From positions 1 through 64,000 of the forward strand of contig NZ_JAUYRI010000017.1 of the NCBI RefSeq assembly GCF_030696885.1: a stretch of DNA of 64,000 nucleotides, given 5' to 3'. Within the stretch, counting starts at the first letter, position 1. Each line of letters starts with the position of its first letter. The stretch comes from Thiobacillus sp. (GTDB taxonomy: Bacteria; Pseudomonadota; Gammaproteobacteria; Burkholderiales; Thiobacillaceae). Positions 16,083 through 25,250 of this stretch are shown here, piece by piece. The notes under the pieces are model-generated. The model saw nothing but the letters and a program-made list of their open reading frames with translations, did not search any database and was not told the DNA's origin. Both the position numbers and the translations under genes were made by a program.

Positions 16083-16721
16083 CTAGAGCGGCGGCGGCAG
16101 GTTTTCCAGACTCTCGGCCGCGATCTCCCGCACGTCGGCATCGTCGTCCGTCGTGCGCGCATCCAGCCAAGGCCGTGCGGCGGCATCGCCGGTGAGGCCG
16201 AGGGTGTGGCAGGCGTCCGCCCGCACCCGTGCGTCGGGGTGCCGTGACAGTTCGCCCAGGTGCGGAATCAGCGCCGCCAGGGTGCGGGTGCCGGCGAAGG
16301 CCTCGAACAGCACGCCGGCGCCCAGCCGTACGTTGAGGCTGGCGTCGACGTTGCCGACAATGGGGAGCACCGCGGCGAGCAGTGCCGGCTCGGCATCGAT
16401 GAGCGTCTGCACTCTCGGCAGCTGGCCTTCCTTCAACAGCAGATGGAACCAGTCGGCGAGCCCCTCCTCGTTGTCGGCCTTGGCCGCCCAGTCGGCGAGT
16501 TCGGCCTTGCCGTGCACGCCGGTGAGCTCGATGCGTCCGATGCGTACCCACGGCACCGAGCGCACGCCGAGCGCCTGACCCACTTCGGGATGCTGTTCCA
16601 GGTTCACCGCTTCGAACCGGCCGATCGCGCCCTGTTTCACCAGGTCAGCGAGCGCAGATAGCATCGCCGGGCAGTGCGGGCAGTGGGTGGAAATCAGCAG
16701 CAGGACGTCGGGTGCAGGCAT
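16083..16721 (-). CDS. thioredoxin-like protein fused to HEAT repeats
   Basis: A 212-residue cytoplasmic protein of unusual make-up. Residues 1-80 form a thioredoxin-like domain with an intact CPHC pair (ISTHCPHCPAML) and the cis-Pro region VRSVPWVRIG. Residues about 85-212 are helical repeats of HEAT type (DASLNVRLGAGVLFEAFAG, HPDARVRADACHTLGLTGD, DADVREIAAESLENL). The first part could reduce disulfides; the repeats would bind a protein partner, giving a targeted redox enzyme. It diverges from the beta-lactamase-fold gene at 16749 with only 27 bases between the starts. Confidence 0.75.
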   Translation of the reverse strand: MPAPDVLLLISTHCPHCPAMLSALADLVKQGAIGRFEAVNLEQHPEVGQALGVRSVPWVRIGRIELTGVHGKAELADWAAKADNEEGLADWFHLLLKEGQLPRVQTLIDAEPALLAAVLPIVGNVDASLNVRLGAGVLFEAFAGTRTLAALIPHLGELSRHPDARVRADACHTLGLTGDAAARPWLDARTTDDDADVREIAAESLENLPPPL

Positions 16722-16748
16722 GGATCAAATCGGCGGATAATTCGATGC

Positions 16749-17387
16749 ATGGAATTTACCATCCTCCCCGTCACCCCGTATCAACAGAACTGCTCGCTGG
16801 TGTGGGACGCAGCCGGCCGGGCGGCGCTGATCGACCCCGGCGGCGAGGCCGAACGGCTACTCGCCGAAGTGGCGCAGCGCAGCCTCACGCTGGAAAAAAT
16901 CCTGCTCACCCACGGCCACCTCGACCATGTCGGCGCGGCGGTCGAGCTGCGCGATGCGCTCGGCATCCCGATCGTCGGCCCCGAGTGCAGCGAGCAGTTC
17001 TGGCTCGACCTGCTGCCGCAACAGGCGGAACTGTTCGGCTTTCCGCCTGCGGTGGCGTTCACGCCGGACCAGTGGCTGGAGGACGGCGATGCGGTCGAGG
17101 TGGGGGCGATTCGCTTCGAGGTGCTGCATTGCCCGGGACACACGCCGGGCCATGTGGTGTTCTACCAGCCGGAGGCGCAGCTGGCCTTCGTCGGCGACGT
17201 GTTGTTCAAGGGTTCGATCGGCCGCACCGATTTTCCGCGCGGCGACCATGCGGCGCTGCTGGCCGCCATCCGCGGCAAGCTGTTTCCGCTGGGCGATGCG
17301 GTGCGTTTCGTGCCGGGCCACGGCGCGATGTCCAGCTTCGGGCACGAACGCCGCGAGAACCCTTTCGTCGGCATGGCGTCGGAATGA
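16749..17387 (+). CDS. metallo-beta-lactamase-fold hydrolase, GloB-like
   Basis: A 212-residue hydrolase with a complete binuclear metal site: THGHLDHVG (HxHxDH), HCPGHTPGH, FVGDVLF (bridging Asp) and VPGHGAM. This short form without the glyoxalase II C-terminal domain is often annotated as a hydroxyacylglutathione-hydrolase-like or persulfide-dioxygenase-like protein. The start MEFTILPVTPYQQNC is typical for the YcbL group, so thioester hydrolysis is the likeliest reaction. Confidence 0.85.
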   Translation: MEFTILPVTPYQQNCSLVWDAAGRAALIDPGGEAERLLAEVAQRSLTLEKILLTHGHLDHVGAAVELRDALGIPIVGPECSEQFWLDLLPQQAELFGFPPAVAFTPDQWLEDGDAVEVGAIRFEVLHCPGHTPGHVVFYQPEAQLAFVGDVLFKGSIGRTDFPRGDHAALLAAIRGKLFPLGDAVRFVPGHGAMSSFGHERRENPFVGMASE

Positions 17388-17420
17388 TGCATACCCTGTA
17401 AAAAACACCAGGAGACTGCC

Positions 17421-18785
17421 ATGACCCCCACCCTGATTCTGCGCGCGCTGTTACCTGCCACCCTGCTGCTGAGCGCGTCCGCGCAGGCGCAAAACCTGTC
17501 CACCGTCGTGCTGCCGATTCCGGAGGCGCCGTCGCTGACGCAGGCCGCGCAGCGCATATTGGACGCGACCAACAAGCGGGTGCCGCAGATCGACACCGCC
17601 GGCCTCGTCGCCCAGCTGAAGGCGCAGCCGAACACCGTGGTCATCGACGTGCGCACGCCGGCCGAGCTGAACATGCTGGGCGGCTACATCGACGCGCCGC
17701 GCTTTTTCAACATCACGCGCGGCTGGCTGGAATTCCAGATCGAAGCGGCGGTGCCGGACAAAAACACGCCCATCGTCGTCTATTGCGGCGCCAACCAGCG
17801 CAGCCCGCTTGCCGCCGACACGCTGATGAAGCTCGGCTACAAGAACGTGAAGAATTACCGCGACGGCTTCTTCAACTGGAAGCGTGCCGGCTTGCCCCTG
17901 CAATACCCCGACAAGGCGCCGGCTTCCTTCCTCTATGATCTGCCGCAGGAAGTCATCCCCGGCGTGTGGTCGGCGATCGGCGCCACCGCGCCCGGCACCT
18001 ACGACAACTCCGGCCACAACAACAACCTGTCCTTCGTCATCACCGACGACGGCGTGCTGGTGGTGAATGCCGGCGACAACTACCTGCTCGCGCAAAGCCT
18101 GCACGAGGAAATCAAGAAGCGCACCACGCAGCCGGTGAAATACGTCGTGCTGGAAAACAGCCAGGGCCACGCCATGCTCGGCTCCAACTACTGGAAGGAA
18201 CAGGGCGCCACCATCATCGCCCACCGCGACACCGCCAAGCAGATGGAGGTGACCGGCCACGACGTGCTGGCGGGCATGCGAAACCGCGCGCGCGACAAGG
18301 CCTTCAAGACCGAGTTCGTGATGCCGGATAAGCTCTATGACGACAAGCTCGACCTGAAAATGGGCTCGTGGAATCTGCAGATCCTGCACCTCGGCCCCTC
18401 GCACAGTCACGGCGACACCATGGTGTGGCTGCCCGAGAAGAAGCTGGTGATCGCCGGCGACACCGCCTTCCACATCCGCATGCTGCCCATTTTCGAGGAC
18501 ACCGACACCGCCAAGTGGGTCGAGACCTGGAAGCTGTTCGAGGCACTGGGCGCCGAGACAGTCATCCCCGGCCACGGCGGGCCGACCGACATGGCCACCG
18601 TGCGCAAGTGGACGCGCGACTACCTGGTGCACCTGCGCGCGAAAATAGCCGACGTCGTCAAGGCCGGCGGTTCGCTCGACGATGCCTACAAGGTCGACCA
18701 GTCGGCGTATATGCACCTGCACACCGCCGACGAACTCGCACGCAGCAATGCCGGGCGCGTGTTCCGGGCAATGGAATTCGAGTAA
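17421..18785 (+). CDS. exported rhodanese / metallo-beta-lactamase-fold fusion
   Basis: A 454-residue periplasmic protein with a signal peptide (cleavage near SAQAQ, residue 24). Residues about 55-165 are a rhodanese domain with the persulfide Cys in VVYCGANQRSP (near residue 122). Residues about 180-454 are a beta-lactamase fold. Its first metal motif is not HxHxDH: the equivalent stretch reads ENSQGHAMLGSNYW, while HSHGDT, AGDTAF and PGHGGP are kept. So either one metal is bound or the site has changed function. The fusion suggests handling of sulfane sulfur or thioesters outside the cytoplasm. It follows the upstream beta-lactamase-fold gene by 33 bases. Confidence 0.8.
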   Translation: MTPTLILRALLPATLLLSASAQAQNLSTVVLPIPEAPSLTQAAQRILDATNKRVPQIDTAGLVAQLKAQPNTVVIDVRTPAELNMLGGYIDAPRFFNITRGWLEFQIEAAVPDKNTPIVVYCGANQRSPLAADTLMKLGYKNVKNYRDGFFNWKRAGLPLQYPDKAPASFLYDLPQEVIPGVWSAIGATAPGTYDNSGHNNNLSFVITDDGVLVVNAGDNYLLAQSLHEEIKKRTTQPVKYVVLENSQGHAMLGSNYWKEQGATIIAHRDTAKQMEVTGHDVLAGMRNRARDKAFKTEFVMPDKLYDDKLDLKMGSWNLQILHLGPSHSHGDTMVWLPEKKLVIAGDTAFHIRMLPIFEDTDTAKWVETWKLFEALGAETVIPGHGGPTDMATVRKWTRDYLVHLRAKIADVVKAGGSLDDAYKVDQSAYMHLHTADELARSNAGRVFRAMEFE

Positions 18786-18788
18786 ACG

Positions 18789-19688
18789 CTAGCGCGGAGT
18801 TTTCAGCGGCGCAATCGCGTCGACCAGCACGCCGGCAGCGCCGGCGGTGACGCGGTCGTGATCGCGGCGCGGGTTGTATTCGACGATTTCCATCGCGACG
18901 AAAGCCGGGTCATCGCGCAGCCGCGATAACGCGGCGGCGAGCTCGGCACAGCTCAGCCCGCCCGGCACTGGCGAGCCGACCCCGGGCGCTTCGCCGGGGT
19001 CGAGCGCATCCAGGTCCACGCTGACGCCGAAACCGGCGGTGCCCTGCCGCACAATGGCAAGCGCTTCGTCGAACACCTTGGCCAACCCACGTTCGCGGAC
19101 TTCAGTCATGTCGAACACCCGCACCCCGATCCGCTGCAACAGCGCGGCCTCGCCCGCCTCGAAGCTGCGCACGCCGATCAAACACACGTGCGCGGGCTGC
19201 AGCGTAGCGCCCGCGCCGTCGATTCTGGTGAGCGCGCTTTCGCCGTGGCCGAGCAGCGCGGCCAGCGGCATGCCGTTAATCTGCCCGCTCGGGGTGGTGG
19301 CGAAGGTGTGGCTGTCCATGTGGGCGTCGATCCAGATCAGGCCGACGGGGCCGCGCGCGGCCAGCGCGCGGTGCACCCCGCTCCAGGTACCGATGGCGCA
19401 GGAATGGTCGCCGCCCACCACCAGCGGAAAATGGCCCCCCTGCAGCACCGACGCAACTTCGTCGGCCAGCCGCTCGCCGAGCGCCGCGACGGCGTGCAGC
19501 GGCGTGTCCGTTGCGTCGCGCGGTACGCGCAGGATCGTGTCCCACGCCACGTGCTGCAGCGGGGTGTCGTGAAAAACGGCGGCGCGGCGCAGCGCCGCCG
19601 GCCCGGTGGCGGTCGAGGGGTCGGGCGCGCCGGCGCCGCTGGCGGCGCCGATGATAATGAGTGAGCGGGGAACTGCAGTCTCATTCAT
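18789..19688 (-). CDS. rocF: arginase
   Basis: A 299-residue ureohydrolase. The two-manganese site is complete: GGDHS (near residue 95), DAHMDSH (near 119) and SVDLDALDP (near 225). Arginases release urea and ornithine from arginine; agmatinase or formiminoglutamase are alternatives in the same fold, but the length and the motif GQINGMPLAALLGHG favour arginase. It is convergent with the rhodanese fusion (three bases apart) and is followed by no visible terminator. Confidence 0.8.
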   Translation of the reverse strand: MNETAVPRSLIIIGAASGAGAPDPSTATGPAALRRAAVFHDTPLQHVAWDTILRVPRDATDTPLHAVAALGERLADEVASVLQGGHFPLVVGGDHSCAIGTWSGVHRALAARGPVGLIWIDAHMDSHTFATTPSGQINGMPLAALLGHGESALTRIDGAGATLQPAHVCLIGVRSFEAGEAALLQRIGVRVFDMTEVRERGLAKVFDEALAIVRQGTAGFGVSVDLDALDPGEAPGVGSPVPGGLSCAELAAALSRLRDDPAFVAMEIVEYNPRRDHDRVTAGAAGVLVDAIAPLKTPR

Positions 19689-19700
19689 GGCGTCCGCCGG

Positions 19701-20153
19701 CTACTTCATCCAGACGTGGGATTCGATTTCGGTGATGCTGCCGTCTTCCATGACCGCGCTCACGCCCAGAATCCGGCAATCGTCCTGGCCCGGCACCGGG
19801 AGTGGTGCATTCAGGTTCGAGTAGATCTTGATCCGCATCGCGCGGCCGGCAAGCTCGTAGACGTATTCGACGCGGACCGGGACAATCATGGCGCGGGCGA
19901 TTGTTTGGCCGAACACCGTCAGCTCGCCGCGATCCACTGCCTGCAGAAAGCGATCAACCAGCTTGCCCGGATCTTCGATCCTGGGCAGGCCAGGATCGAT
20001 CAGGTGCTTGGGCACGGGCACCGAAGCCCGCGCGCTTTCGATCGCGGTTGCGGACAGCAGAAGCACGGCAAAAACCGCCTGCAACAGGCTGGCGGGACGG
20101 CCCTGCAGCGCGGGCGATGGATGATTTCCGACGGTGGACACGCATGCGTTCAT
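19701..20153 (-). CDS. hypothetical exported protein
   Basis: A 150-residue protein with a signal peptide (hydrophobic core LLQAVFAVLLLSATAI, cleavage near residue 43 after ARA). The mature part has a helix (DPGKLVDRFLQAVDRGEL) followed by four to five strands (VPVRVEYVYELAGRAMRIKIYS, CRILGVSAVMEDGSITEIESHVW), a shape like small NTF2-type or cystatin-like folds. I do not recognise the family. It begins four bases inside the dehydrogenase stop codon, so translation is coupled to it. Confidence 0.6.
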   Translation of the reverse strand: MNACVSTVGNHPSPALQGRPASLLQAVFAVLLLSATAIESARASVPVPKHLIDPGLPRIEDPGKLVDRFLQAVDRGELTVFGQTIARAMIVPVRVEYVYELAGRAMRIKIYSNLNAPLPVPGQDDCRILGVSAVMEDGSITEIESHVWMK

Positions 20154-21604
20154 CCCAATCCTCCCAGGTTCACGTATTTGGTTTCCAGATAGGCGTCGAT
20201 GCCGCTGCGGCCGCCTTCGCGCCCCAGCCCCGACTGTTTGACGCCACCGAAGGCCGCTTCGGCGGTGGAAATCAGGCCGGCATTGATGCCGACCATGCCG
20301 TATTCGAGCTGCTCGGCCAGCCGCCAGGCGCGGCCGAGGTCGCGCGTGCAGGCGTAGGCGGCCAGGCCATAGTCGGTGTCATTCGCCATCCGGATCACCT
20401 CAGCCTCGTCATGAAAGCGGATCAGCGGCGCCACCGGGCCAAAAGTCTCGTCGCGGCAGATCTGCATCGCGGGCGAGCAGCCGGCGAGCACCGTCGGCTG
20501 GAAAAACTGCCCGCCGAGCGCATGGCGTGCGCCGCCGGTCAGCAGCGTTGCGCCCCGCGCCAGCGCGTCGGCGATGTGCGCCTCGACCTTTTCCAGCGCG
20601 GCAGCGCTGATCAGCGGGCCGATTTCCACATTCGGCGCGAAGCCCTCGCCCACCTTCAGCTGCGCCACGGCGGCGGCCAATTTTGGGGCAAAGGCGTCGT
20701 AAATCGCGTCCTGCACGAACACCCGGTTGGCGCACACGCAGGTCTGTCCGCTGTTGCGGTATTTGCTGGCGAGCGCCGCGTCCACCGCGGCGTCGAGGTC
20801 GGCGTCGTCGAACACGATGAAGGGCGCATTGCCGCCGAGTTCGAGCGAAACGTGTTTGAGCGTCGACGCACTTTGCGCAAGCAGCTGCCGGCCCACGGCT
20901 GTCGAGCCGGTGAACGAGACCTTGCGCACCAGCGGATGCGAAGTCAACACGCTGCCGATCGTCGCCGCGTCGCCGGTGACGACGTTCAGCACCCCCGGCG
21001 GCAGACCCGCCCGCTGCGCCAGCTCCGCCAGCGCCAGCGCGGTGAACGGCGTCTGCGATGCCGGCTTCGCCACCACCGTGCAGCCGGCGGCGAGCGCCGC
21101 GCCGGCCTTGCGCGTCAGCATCGCGGCGGGAAAATTCCACGGCGTGATCAGCGCCGCCACCCCCACTGGCTGGCGCAAGGTGAACATGCGCCGGTGCGCC
21201 CACGGCGACGGCACCACGTCGCCGTAGACCCGCCGCGCCTCTTCGGCAAACCACTCGATGAAGCTTGCTGCGTACCCGATTTCGTCACTCGCCTCGGCCA
21301 GCGGCTTGCCCTGCTCGCTCACCATGATCGCGGCGAGGTCGTCGCGGTGGGTGAGTATCAGGTCGAACCAGTGACGCAGCAGCTGGGCGCGGGTTTTGGC
21401 CGGCAGGTCGCGCCAGGCGGGAAAGGCGGCGTGGGCAGATTCGATGGCGCGTTCGACATCGGCAACAGTGCAGCGCGGCGCATGACCGATGACGTGCGCA
21501 TTGGCCGGGTTGTGAACGGCGAATTGCGCGCCGCCGGTGGCGTCCCGCCATTCACCGCCGATCAAGGCCTGTTGCCGGAAAAGTACAGCATCATCAAGCT
21601 TCAT
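20150..21604 (-). CDS. gabD: NAD(P)-dependent aldehyde dehydrogenase, succinate-semialdehyde type
   Basis: A 484-residue aldehyde dehydrogenase. The catalytic Glu is in LELGGNAPFIV (near residue 254) and the nucleophilic Cys in NSGQTCVCANRVFV (near 288), both intact. The sequence TPWNFPAAMLTRKAGAALAAGCTVVAKPASQTPFTALA and the end AFGGVKQSGLGREGG are typical of succinate semialdehyde dehydrogenase (GabD). It could serve gamma-aminobutyrate use or a broader semialdehyde substrate, since no aminotransferase is adjacent. ATG 21604 is chosen by family alignment. It begins 10 bases after the YefM-like gene. Confidence 0.8.
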   Translation of the reverse strand: MKLDDAVLFRQQALIGGEWRDATGGAQFAVHNPANAHVIGHAPRCTVADVERAIESAHAAFPAWRDLPAKTRAQLLRHWFDLILTHRDDLAAIMVSEQGKPLAEASDEIGYAASFIEWFAEEARRVYGDVVPSPWAHRRMFTLRQPVGVAALITPWNFPAAMLTRKAGAALAAGCTVVAKPASQTPFTALALAELAQRAGLPPGVLNVVTGDAATIGSVLTSHPLVRKVSFTGSTAVGRQLLAQSASTLKHVSLELGGNAPFIVFDDADLDAAVDAALASKYRNSGQTCVCANRVFVQDAIYDAFAPKLAAAVAQLKVGEGFAPNVEIGPLISAAALEKVEAHIADALARGATLLTGGARHALGGQFFQPTVLAGCSPAMQICRDETFGPVAPLIRFHDEAEVIRMANDTDYGLAAYACTRDLGRAWRLAEQLEYGMVGINAGLISTAEAAFGGVKQSGLGREGGRSGIDAYLETKYVNLGGLG

Positions 21605-21614
21605 GTTAAGCACA

Positions 21615-21854
21615 TCAGTCAAGCTCCTTGGCACTTGTGTCGAGAGGTTCAGACATGCCTTCCTTGATGGCCCCATGCATGCCCGGCACCGAAAGAAGAA
21701 AGAGTGATTCCTGAATTGCTTTCCAGTCTACTTTCGACACCAGTACCGCATTGGTGTGCTCGCCAGCGATCAGAATCGGTTCATGCGAATCGGTTACCAG
21801 ATCAATCAGGCGATTTAGGCTTGCACGCGCTGCGTTTATGGTGATCGTGCGCAT
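21615..21854 (-). CDS. Phd/YefM-type antitoxin-like protein
   Basis: A 79-residue protein of the Phd/YefM antitoxin family: MRTITINAARASLNRLIDLVTDSHEPILIAGEH gives the DNA-binding half and NAVLVSKVDWKAIQESLFLLSVPGM the dimer and partner-binding half. It ends in AKELD. YefM antitoxins normally precede a YoeB or Txe-type RNase; here no such toxin follows, since the next gene is the dehydrogenase. Instead a GIY-YIG protein gene ends 22 bases upstream on the same strand. Local GC is visibly lower than the flanks, consistent with acquisition. It may be an orphan antitoxin or part of a non-canonical pair. Confidence 0.75.
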   Translation of the reverse strand: MRTITINAARASLNRLIDLVTDSHEPILIAGEHTNAVLVSKVDWKAIQESLFLLSVPGMHGAIKEGMSEPLDTSAKELD

Positions 21855-21876
21855 AGCGGATGTGTTGGGCTTTATT

Positions 21877-22176
<300 letters not shown>

Positions 22177-22223
22177 TCACACTCCAGTTGCACGCGGGCT
22201 ACAGGCTGTGCTGCGCCCCATTT

Positions 22224-23102
22224 TCATTTCCCCTCGCCGACCAGCCGCTCCAGCGCCCGCATGAGGGCCGACGAATCGAGTTCGCTGTCGCCGGCACCCA
22301 TCAGCGCGTTCATCTGCTGCGCGATCAGCGCGGCACCGGGCAGGGGCGTGGCGGTTTCCTGCGCGTTGTCCATGACGATGGCCATGTCCTTGTGGTGCAG
22401 CTTCACCTTGAAGCCGGGCTTGTAGTTGGCGTCGAGCATGCGCTGGCCATGGACATCGAGGATGCGGCTGCCGGCGAATCCGCCCATCAGCGCTTCGCGC
22501 ATCTTGACCGGGTCGACGCCGTTGCGGCGGGCCAAGAGAATGGCCTCGGCGACGCCCTCGAAGGTGAGGCCGACGACGATCTGGTTGCAGCATTTGACGA
22601 CCTGGCCGGCGCCGTGGCCGCCGACGTGGACGATGTTCTTGCCGAGCACTTCGAACAGCGGCAGGATTTTTTCGAAAATCGGCGCTTCGCCGCCGACCAT
22701 GATCGACAGCGTGCCGTCCTTGGCGCCGGTTTCGCCGCCCGACACCGGGGCGTCGAGCATGTGCACGCCGCGTTCGGCCAGCGCCGCGGCGATGCGGCGG
22801 GTGGCAGCGGGCGCCACGGTGCTCATGTCGACGATGGTGTGGCCGGGGCGGGCGCCGTGGACCAGGCCGCGGTCACCGAGGATGATCTGCTCGACGTCGG
22901 TGGTGTCGGAGACGACGGTGAAGGTGATGTCGGATTCGGCGGCGACTTCGGCGGGCGTGCCCTTGCCGAGGGCGCCGGCGACCAGCATCGGTTCGATGCG
23001 ATCGAAGCGGCGGCCATAGACAAACAGTTGGTGCCCGGCGGCCAGCAGGTTTTCCGCCATAGGGCGGCCCATGATGCCGCTGCCAATGAATCCGATTTTC
23101 AT
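22224..23102 (-). CDS. garR: 2-hydroxy-3-oxopropionate (tartronate semialdehyde) reductase, copy 1
   Basis: A 292-residue beta-hydroxyacid dehydrogenase. The NAD-binding start is IGFIGSGIMGRPMAENLLAAGH; DAPVSGGETGA is the substrate-binding signature and KCCNQIV holds the catalytic Lys. Tartronate semialdehyde reductases convert tartronate semialdehyde to glycerate in glyoxylate and glycolate use. ATG 23102 overlaps the stop of the AEC transporter gene by four bases, so both are one translation unit. A close paralogue lies at 32694-33572. Confidence 0.85.
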   Translation of the reverse strand: MKIGFIGSGIMGRPMAENLLAAGHQLFVYGRRFDRIEPMLVAGALGKGTPAEVAAESDITFTVVSDTTDVEQIILGDRGLVHGARPGHTIVDMSTVAPAATRRIAAALAERGVHMLDAPVSGGETGAKDGTLSIMVGGEAPIFEKILPLFEVLGKNIVHVGGHGAGQVVKCCNQIVVGLTFEGVAEAILLARRNGVDPVKMREALMGGFAGSRILDVHGQRMLDANYKPGFKVKLHHKDMAIVMDNAQETATPLPGAALIAQQMNALMGAGDSELDSSALMRALERLVGEGK

Positions 23103-24055
23103 GATGCGATGCCTTTCACGACCACAAGCCAGAATGGCAGCGTAACCAATCCCACCAGCGTTGACCAGCCCATGATCAGGCCCGCCAGCCGGGTGTCGAG
23201 TCCGAAGCGGTCGGCCAGCGCAATCACCATCACCATGGTCGGCATGGCGGCTTCCAGCACGGCGGCCTCGCCGGGCTCGCCGAGGGTGCCCGGCCAGGCC
23301 AGCGCAATGCCCAGCGCCAGCAGCGGCATCAGCGCCAGCTTGATGCCGAGCGCGACGAAAACGGCCTTCTGCGGCCGCAGATCGTGCCAGGGAATGGTCA
23401 GTCCCAATACGAACAGCATCAGCGGAATGGTCGGGCTGCCGGCCCAGTGCGCGGCTTCCACCAGCGGCTCGAGCCCCAGCCCGGACAGGTTGACCGCGAT
23501 GCCGGCCGCGAAGCCCCATACCGGCGGCAGCTTCAGCCACATCTTCAGAAAATTGGCGTGTTCAGTGTGCTTGCCGCAGCGAAAGGCGATCCACACACCG
23601 AGCGACCATACCAGCGGCGTGGTCGCCAGCATGTCGGCGAAGAACGGATAACGCGCGCCGGATTCGCCGTACACCGTGGTGAGAAAGGGGTAGCCGAAGA
23701 ACAGCACGTTGCCGAAGCCGGACGCCAGCATGATGGCGCCGCGCTGGGGCCGCGACAGGCCGCGTCCGAGCGGGGTGGCAAACAGCGCCAGTGCGGCGAG
23801 CCCGAGGCCGAACAGCGTGGCGACACCGAGGATCAGCGGCAGTTGCAGGATGCTGAGATCGACGGTGGCGGTGGCGCCCGCCGCAAAAAACAGCATGGGC
23901 GCGAAGAAATTGAGCACCAGCCGGTTGATTTCGCCGCGCAGGCCGACGATGGAAATGCCGGTTTGCCAGCGCGGCCAGTTGGCGCCGGCGGCGATCAGCA
24001 GGGACAGGGGCAGCAGCGTTTTCAGCAGCAGTTGCTGCGCGAGGTCGGGTGACAT
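23099..24055 (-). CDS. AEC-family transporter (auxin efflux carrier type)
   Basis: A 318-residue membrane protein with about ten helices in two five-helix halves, as in bacterial AEC transporters: LLLKTLLPLSLLIAAGANWP opens the first and VFVALGIKLALMPLLALGIALA belongs to the second. Bacterial AEC members such as MleP and MdcF carry malate or malonate, so a carboxylate substrate is plausible. Overlap with garR suggests that the carried acid is related to tartronate, glyoxylate or glycerate; this is inference from context. ATG 24055 starts directly before the first helix. Confidence 0.75.
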   Translation of the reverse strand: MSPDLAQQLLLKTLLPLSLLIAAGANWPRWQTGISIVGLRGEINRLVLNFFAPMLFFAAGATATVDLSILQLPLILGVATLFGLGLAALALFATPLGRGLSRPQRGAIMLASGFGNVLFFGYPFLTTVYGESGARYPFFADMLATTPLVWSLGVWIAFRCGKHTEHANFLKMWLKLPPVWGFAAGIAVNLSGLGLEPLVEAAHWAGSPTIPLMLFVLGLTIPWHDLRPQKAVFVALGIKLALMPLLALGIALAWPGTLGEPGEAAVLEAAMPTMVMVIALADRFGLDTRLAGLIMGWSTLVGLVTLPFWLVVVKGIAS

Positions 24056-24096
24056 GCCGGGCGACGCGGGTGATGAAGTAGACCCATCATAACGCC

Positions 24097-24122
24097 GCGA
24101 CCCCGCTCGAAGGCGGGGTCGC
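24097..24122 (-). terminator. strong hairpin after pbpG, weak T run
   Basis: GCGACCCCGC (24097-24106) and GCGGGGTCGC (24113-24122) form a perfect ten-pair stem with a six-base loop about 25 bases after the pbpG stop codon. The downstream minus-strand sequence has only scattered T, so termination may be partial and the AEC gene may receive read-through. Confidence 0.55.
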
Positions 24123-24146
24123 GAGGGGCGGAGACGAAACGCGGGA

Positions 24147-25094
24147 TCAGGTGCGCGAGGCGGGGGTCTGGCGGGCGTCGTAAGACTCCAGCCATTGCTT
24201 GATGCGGGTGGCGTCACCGGCGCGGCGGCTGGTGCCCTGCGCGTCGAGCAGCACGATGATGACATCGCGGTTGGCCACCTGCGCCTGCATCACCAGGCAG
24301 TGCCCGGCTTCGTTGATGAAGCCGGTCTTGGACAGGCCGATATGCCAGTCCTCCGCGCGGGTGAAGCGGTTGGTGTTGTTGAACGCGACCGGCCGATACT
24401 GCACCTGCTTTTTCTTCTGCTTGGTTTTCACCACCACGCGCTGGGTGCCGAGCGTGTAGCTGCCGGCCGTGCTGATGTGGTTGATCTCGGGGTAGTTCTG
24501 ATGCGCGTAGCCGACGAGGCGTGCGAGGTCGAGCGCGGTCGAGCGGTTGCCGCTCGACAGGCCGGTGGGTTCGACGTACACCGTGTCGTGCATGTTCAGC
24601 GCGCGCGCGGTACGGTTCATGGTGGCGACAAAGCGCTCCATACCGCCCGGATAGGTGCGTCCCAGCGCGTGGGCCGCGCGGTTGTCGGACGCGATCAGCG
24701 CCAGATGCAGCAGCTGGCCGCGGGTATAGCTGGCGCCGATCGCCAGGCGCGAGCCGGTGCCCTTGAGCGTGTCGCGGTCGGCATTGGTGATGGTGATTGT
24801 TTCATCGAGCGGCTGGCCGGCGTCGATCACCAGCATGGCGGTCATCAGCTTGGTGATGGAGGCGATCGGCGTTTGCTGGGTGGCGTTCTTTTCCAGCAGC
24901 GGCTGCCCGGTGGCCTGATCGAACACCAGCACCGAGTGCGCGCTCAGGGCGGGCATCGATGCCGCCTCGAACGTCTGCCGGGACGGCGCTTCGCCGATCG
25001 CGTTGCTCCATTGCAGGGTGGCCTGACCCTCGAGCGCGGCAGCGCCCGTGTGGATGCACAACAAAATCAATCCGGACAGAACAGCAGATTTCAT
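24147..25094 (-). CDS. pbpG: D-alanyl-D-alanine endopeptidase, PBP7 type
   Basis: A 315-residue penicillin-binding serine peptidase with a signal peptide (cleavage near residue 20). All three active-site motifs are present: SITK (near residue 77), SDN in LIASDNRAAHAL and KTG in GLSKTGFINEAGH (near 254). PBP7-type enzymes cut D-Ala-mDAP cross-links in the periplasm. There is no C-terminal amphipathic anchor as in PBP5. The short Lys-rich stretch KTKQKKKQVQYRP in the middle is a distinguishing feature. It diverges from the histidine kinase gene. Confidence 0.85.
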   Translation of the reverse strand: MKSAVLSGLILLCIHTGAAALEGQATLQWSNAIGEAPSRQTFEAASMPALSAHSVLVFDQATGQPLLEKNATQQTPIASITKLMTAMLVIDAGQPLDETITITNADRDTLKGTGSRLAIGASYTRGQLLHLALIASDNRAAHALGRTYPGGMERFVATMNRTARALNMHDTVYVEPTGLSSGNRSTALDLARLVGYAHQNYPEINHISTAGSYTLGTQRVVVKTKQKKKQVQYRPVAFNNTNRFTRAEDWHIGLSKTGFINEAGHCLVMQAQVANRDVIIVLLDAQGTSRRAGDATRIKQWLESYDARQTPASRT

Positions 25095-25212
25095 GTGGGT
25101 GGACTCTAATAAAGGTCGCAGGAATGTAACAGCATGGGCTGTCTACGGACATGCCAGCGATAACTTGAAAACAACAGTTCGTCGCCGCAGCCCGATTATT
25201 TCACGTCTCAGA

Positions 25213-25242
25213 TTGACGGTGTAGCAAAAATTATTATATATA
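25213..25242 (+). promoter_or_regulatory. sigma-70 promoter giving a nearly leaderless kinase mRNA
   Basis: TTGACG (25213-25218) and TATATA (25237-25242) are separated by 18 bases of AT-rich DNA in an otherwise GC-rich region. The expected start of transcription, about seven bases past the -10, falls at 25249-25250, directly at the ATG at 25251. No ribosome-binding site is seen. Confidence 0.6.
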
Positions 25243-25250
25243 GCAACAAC

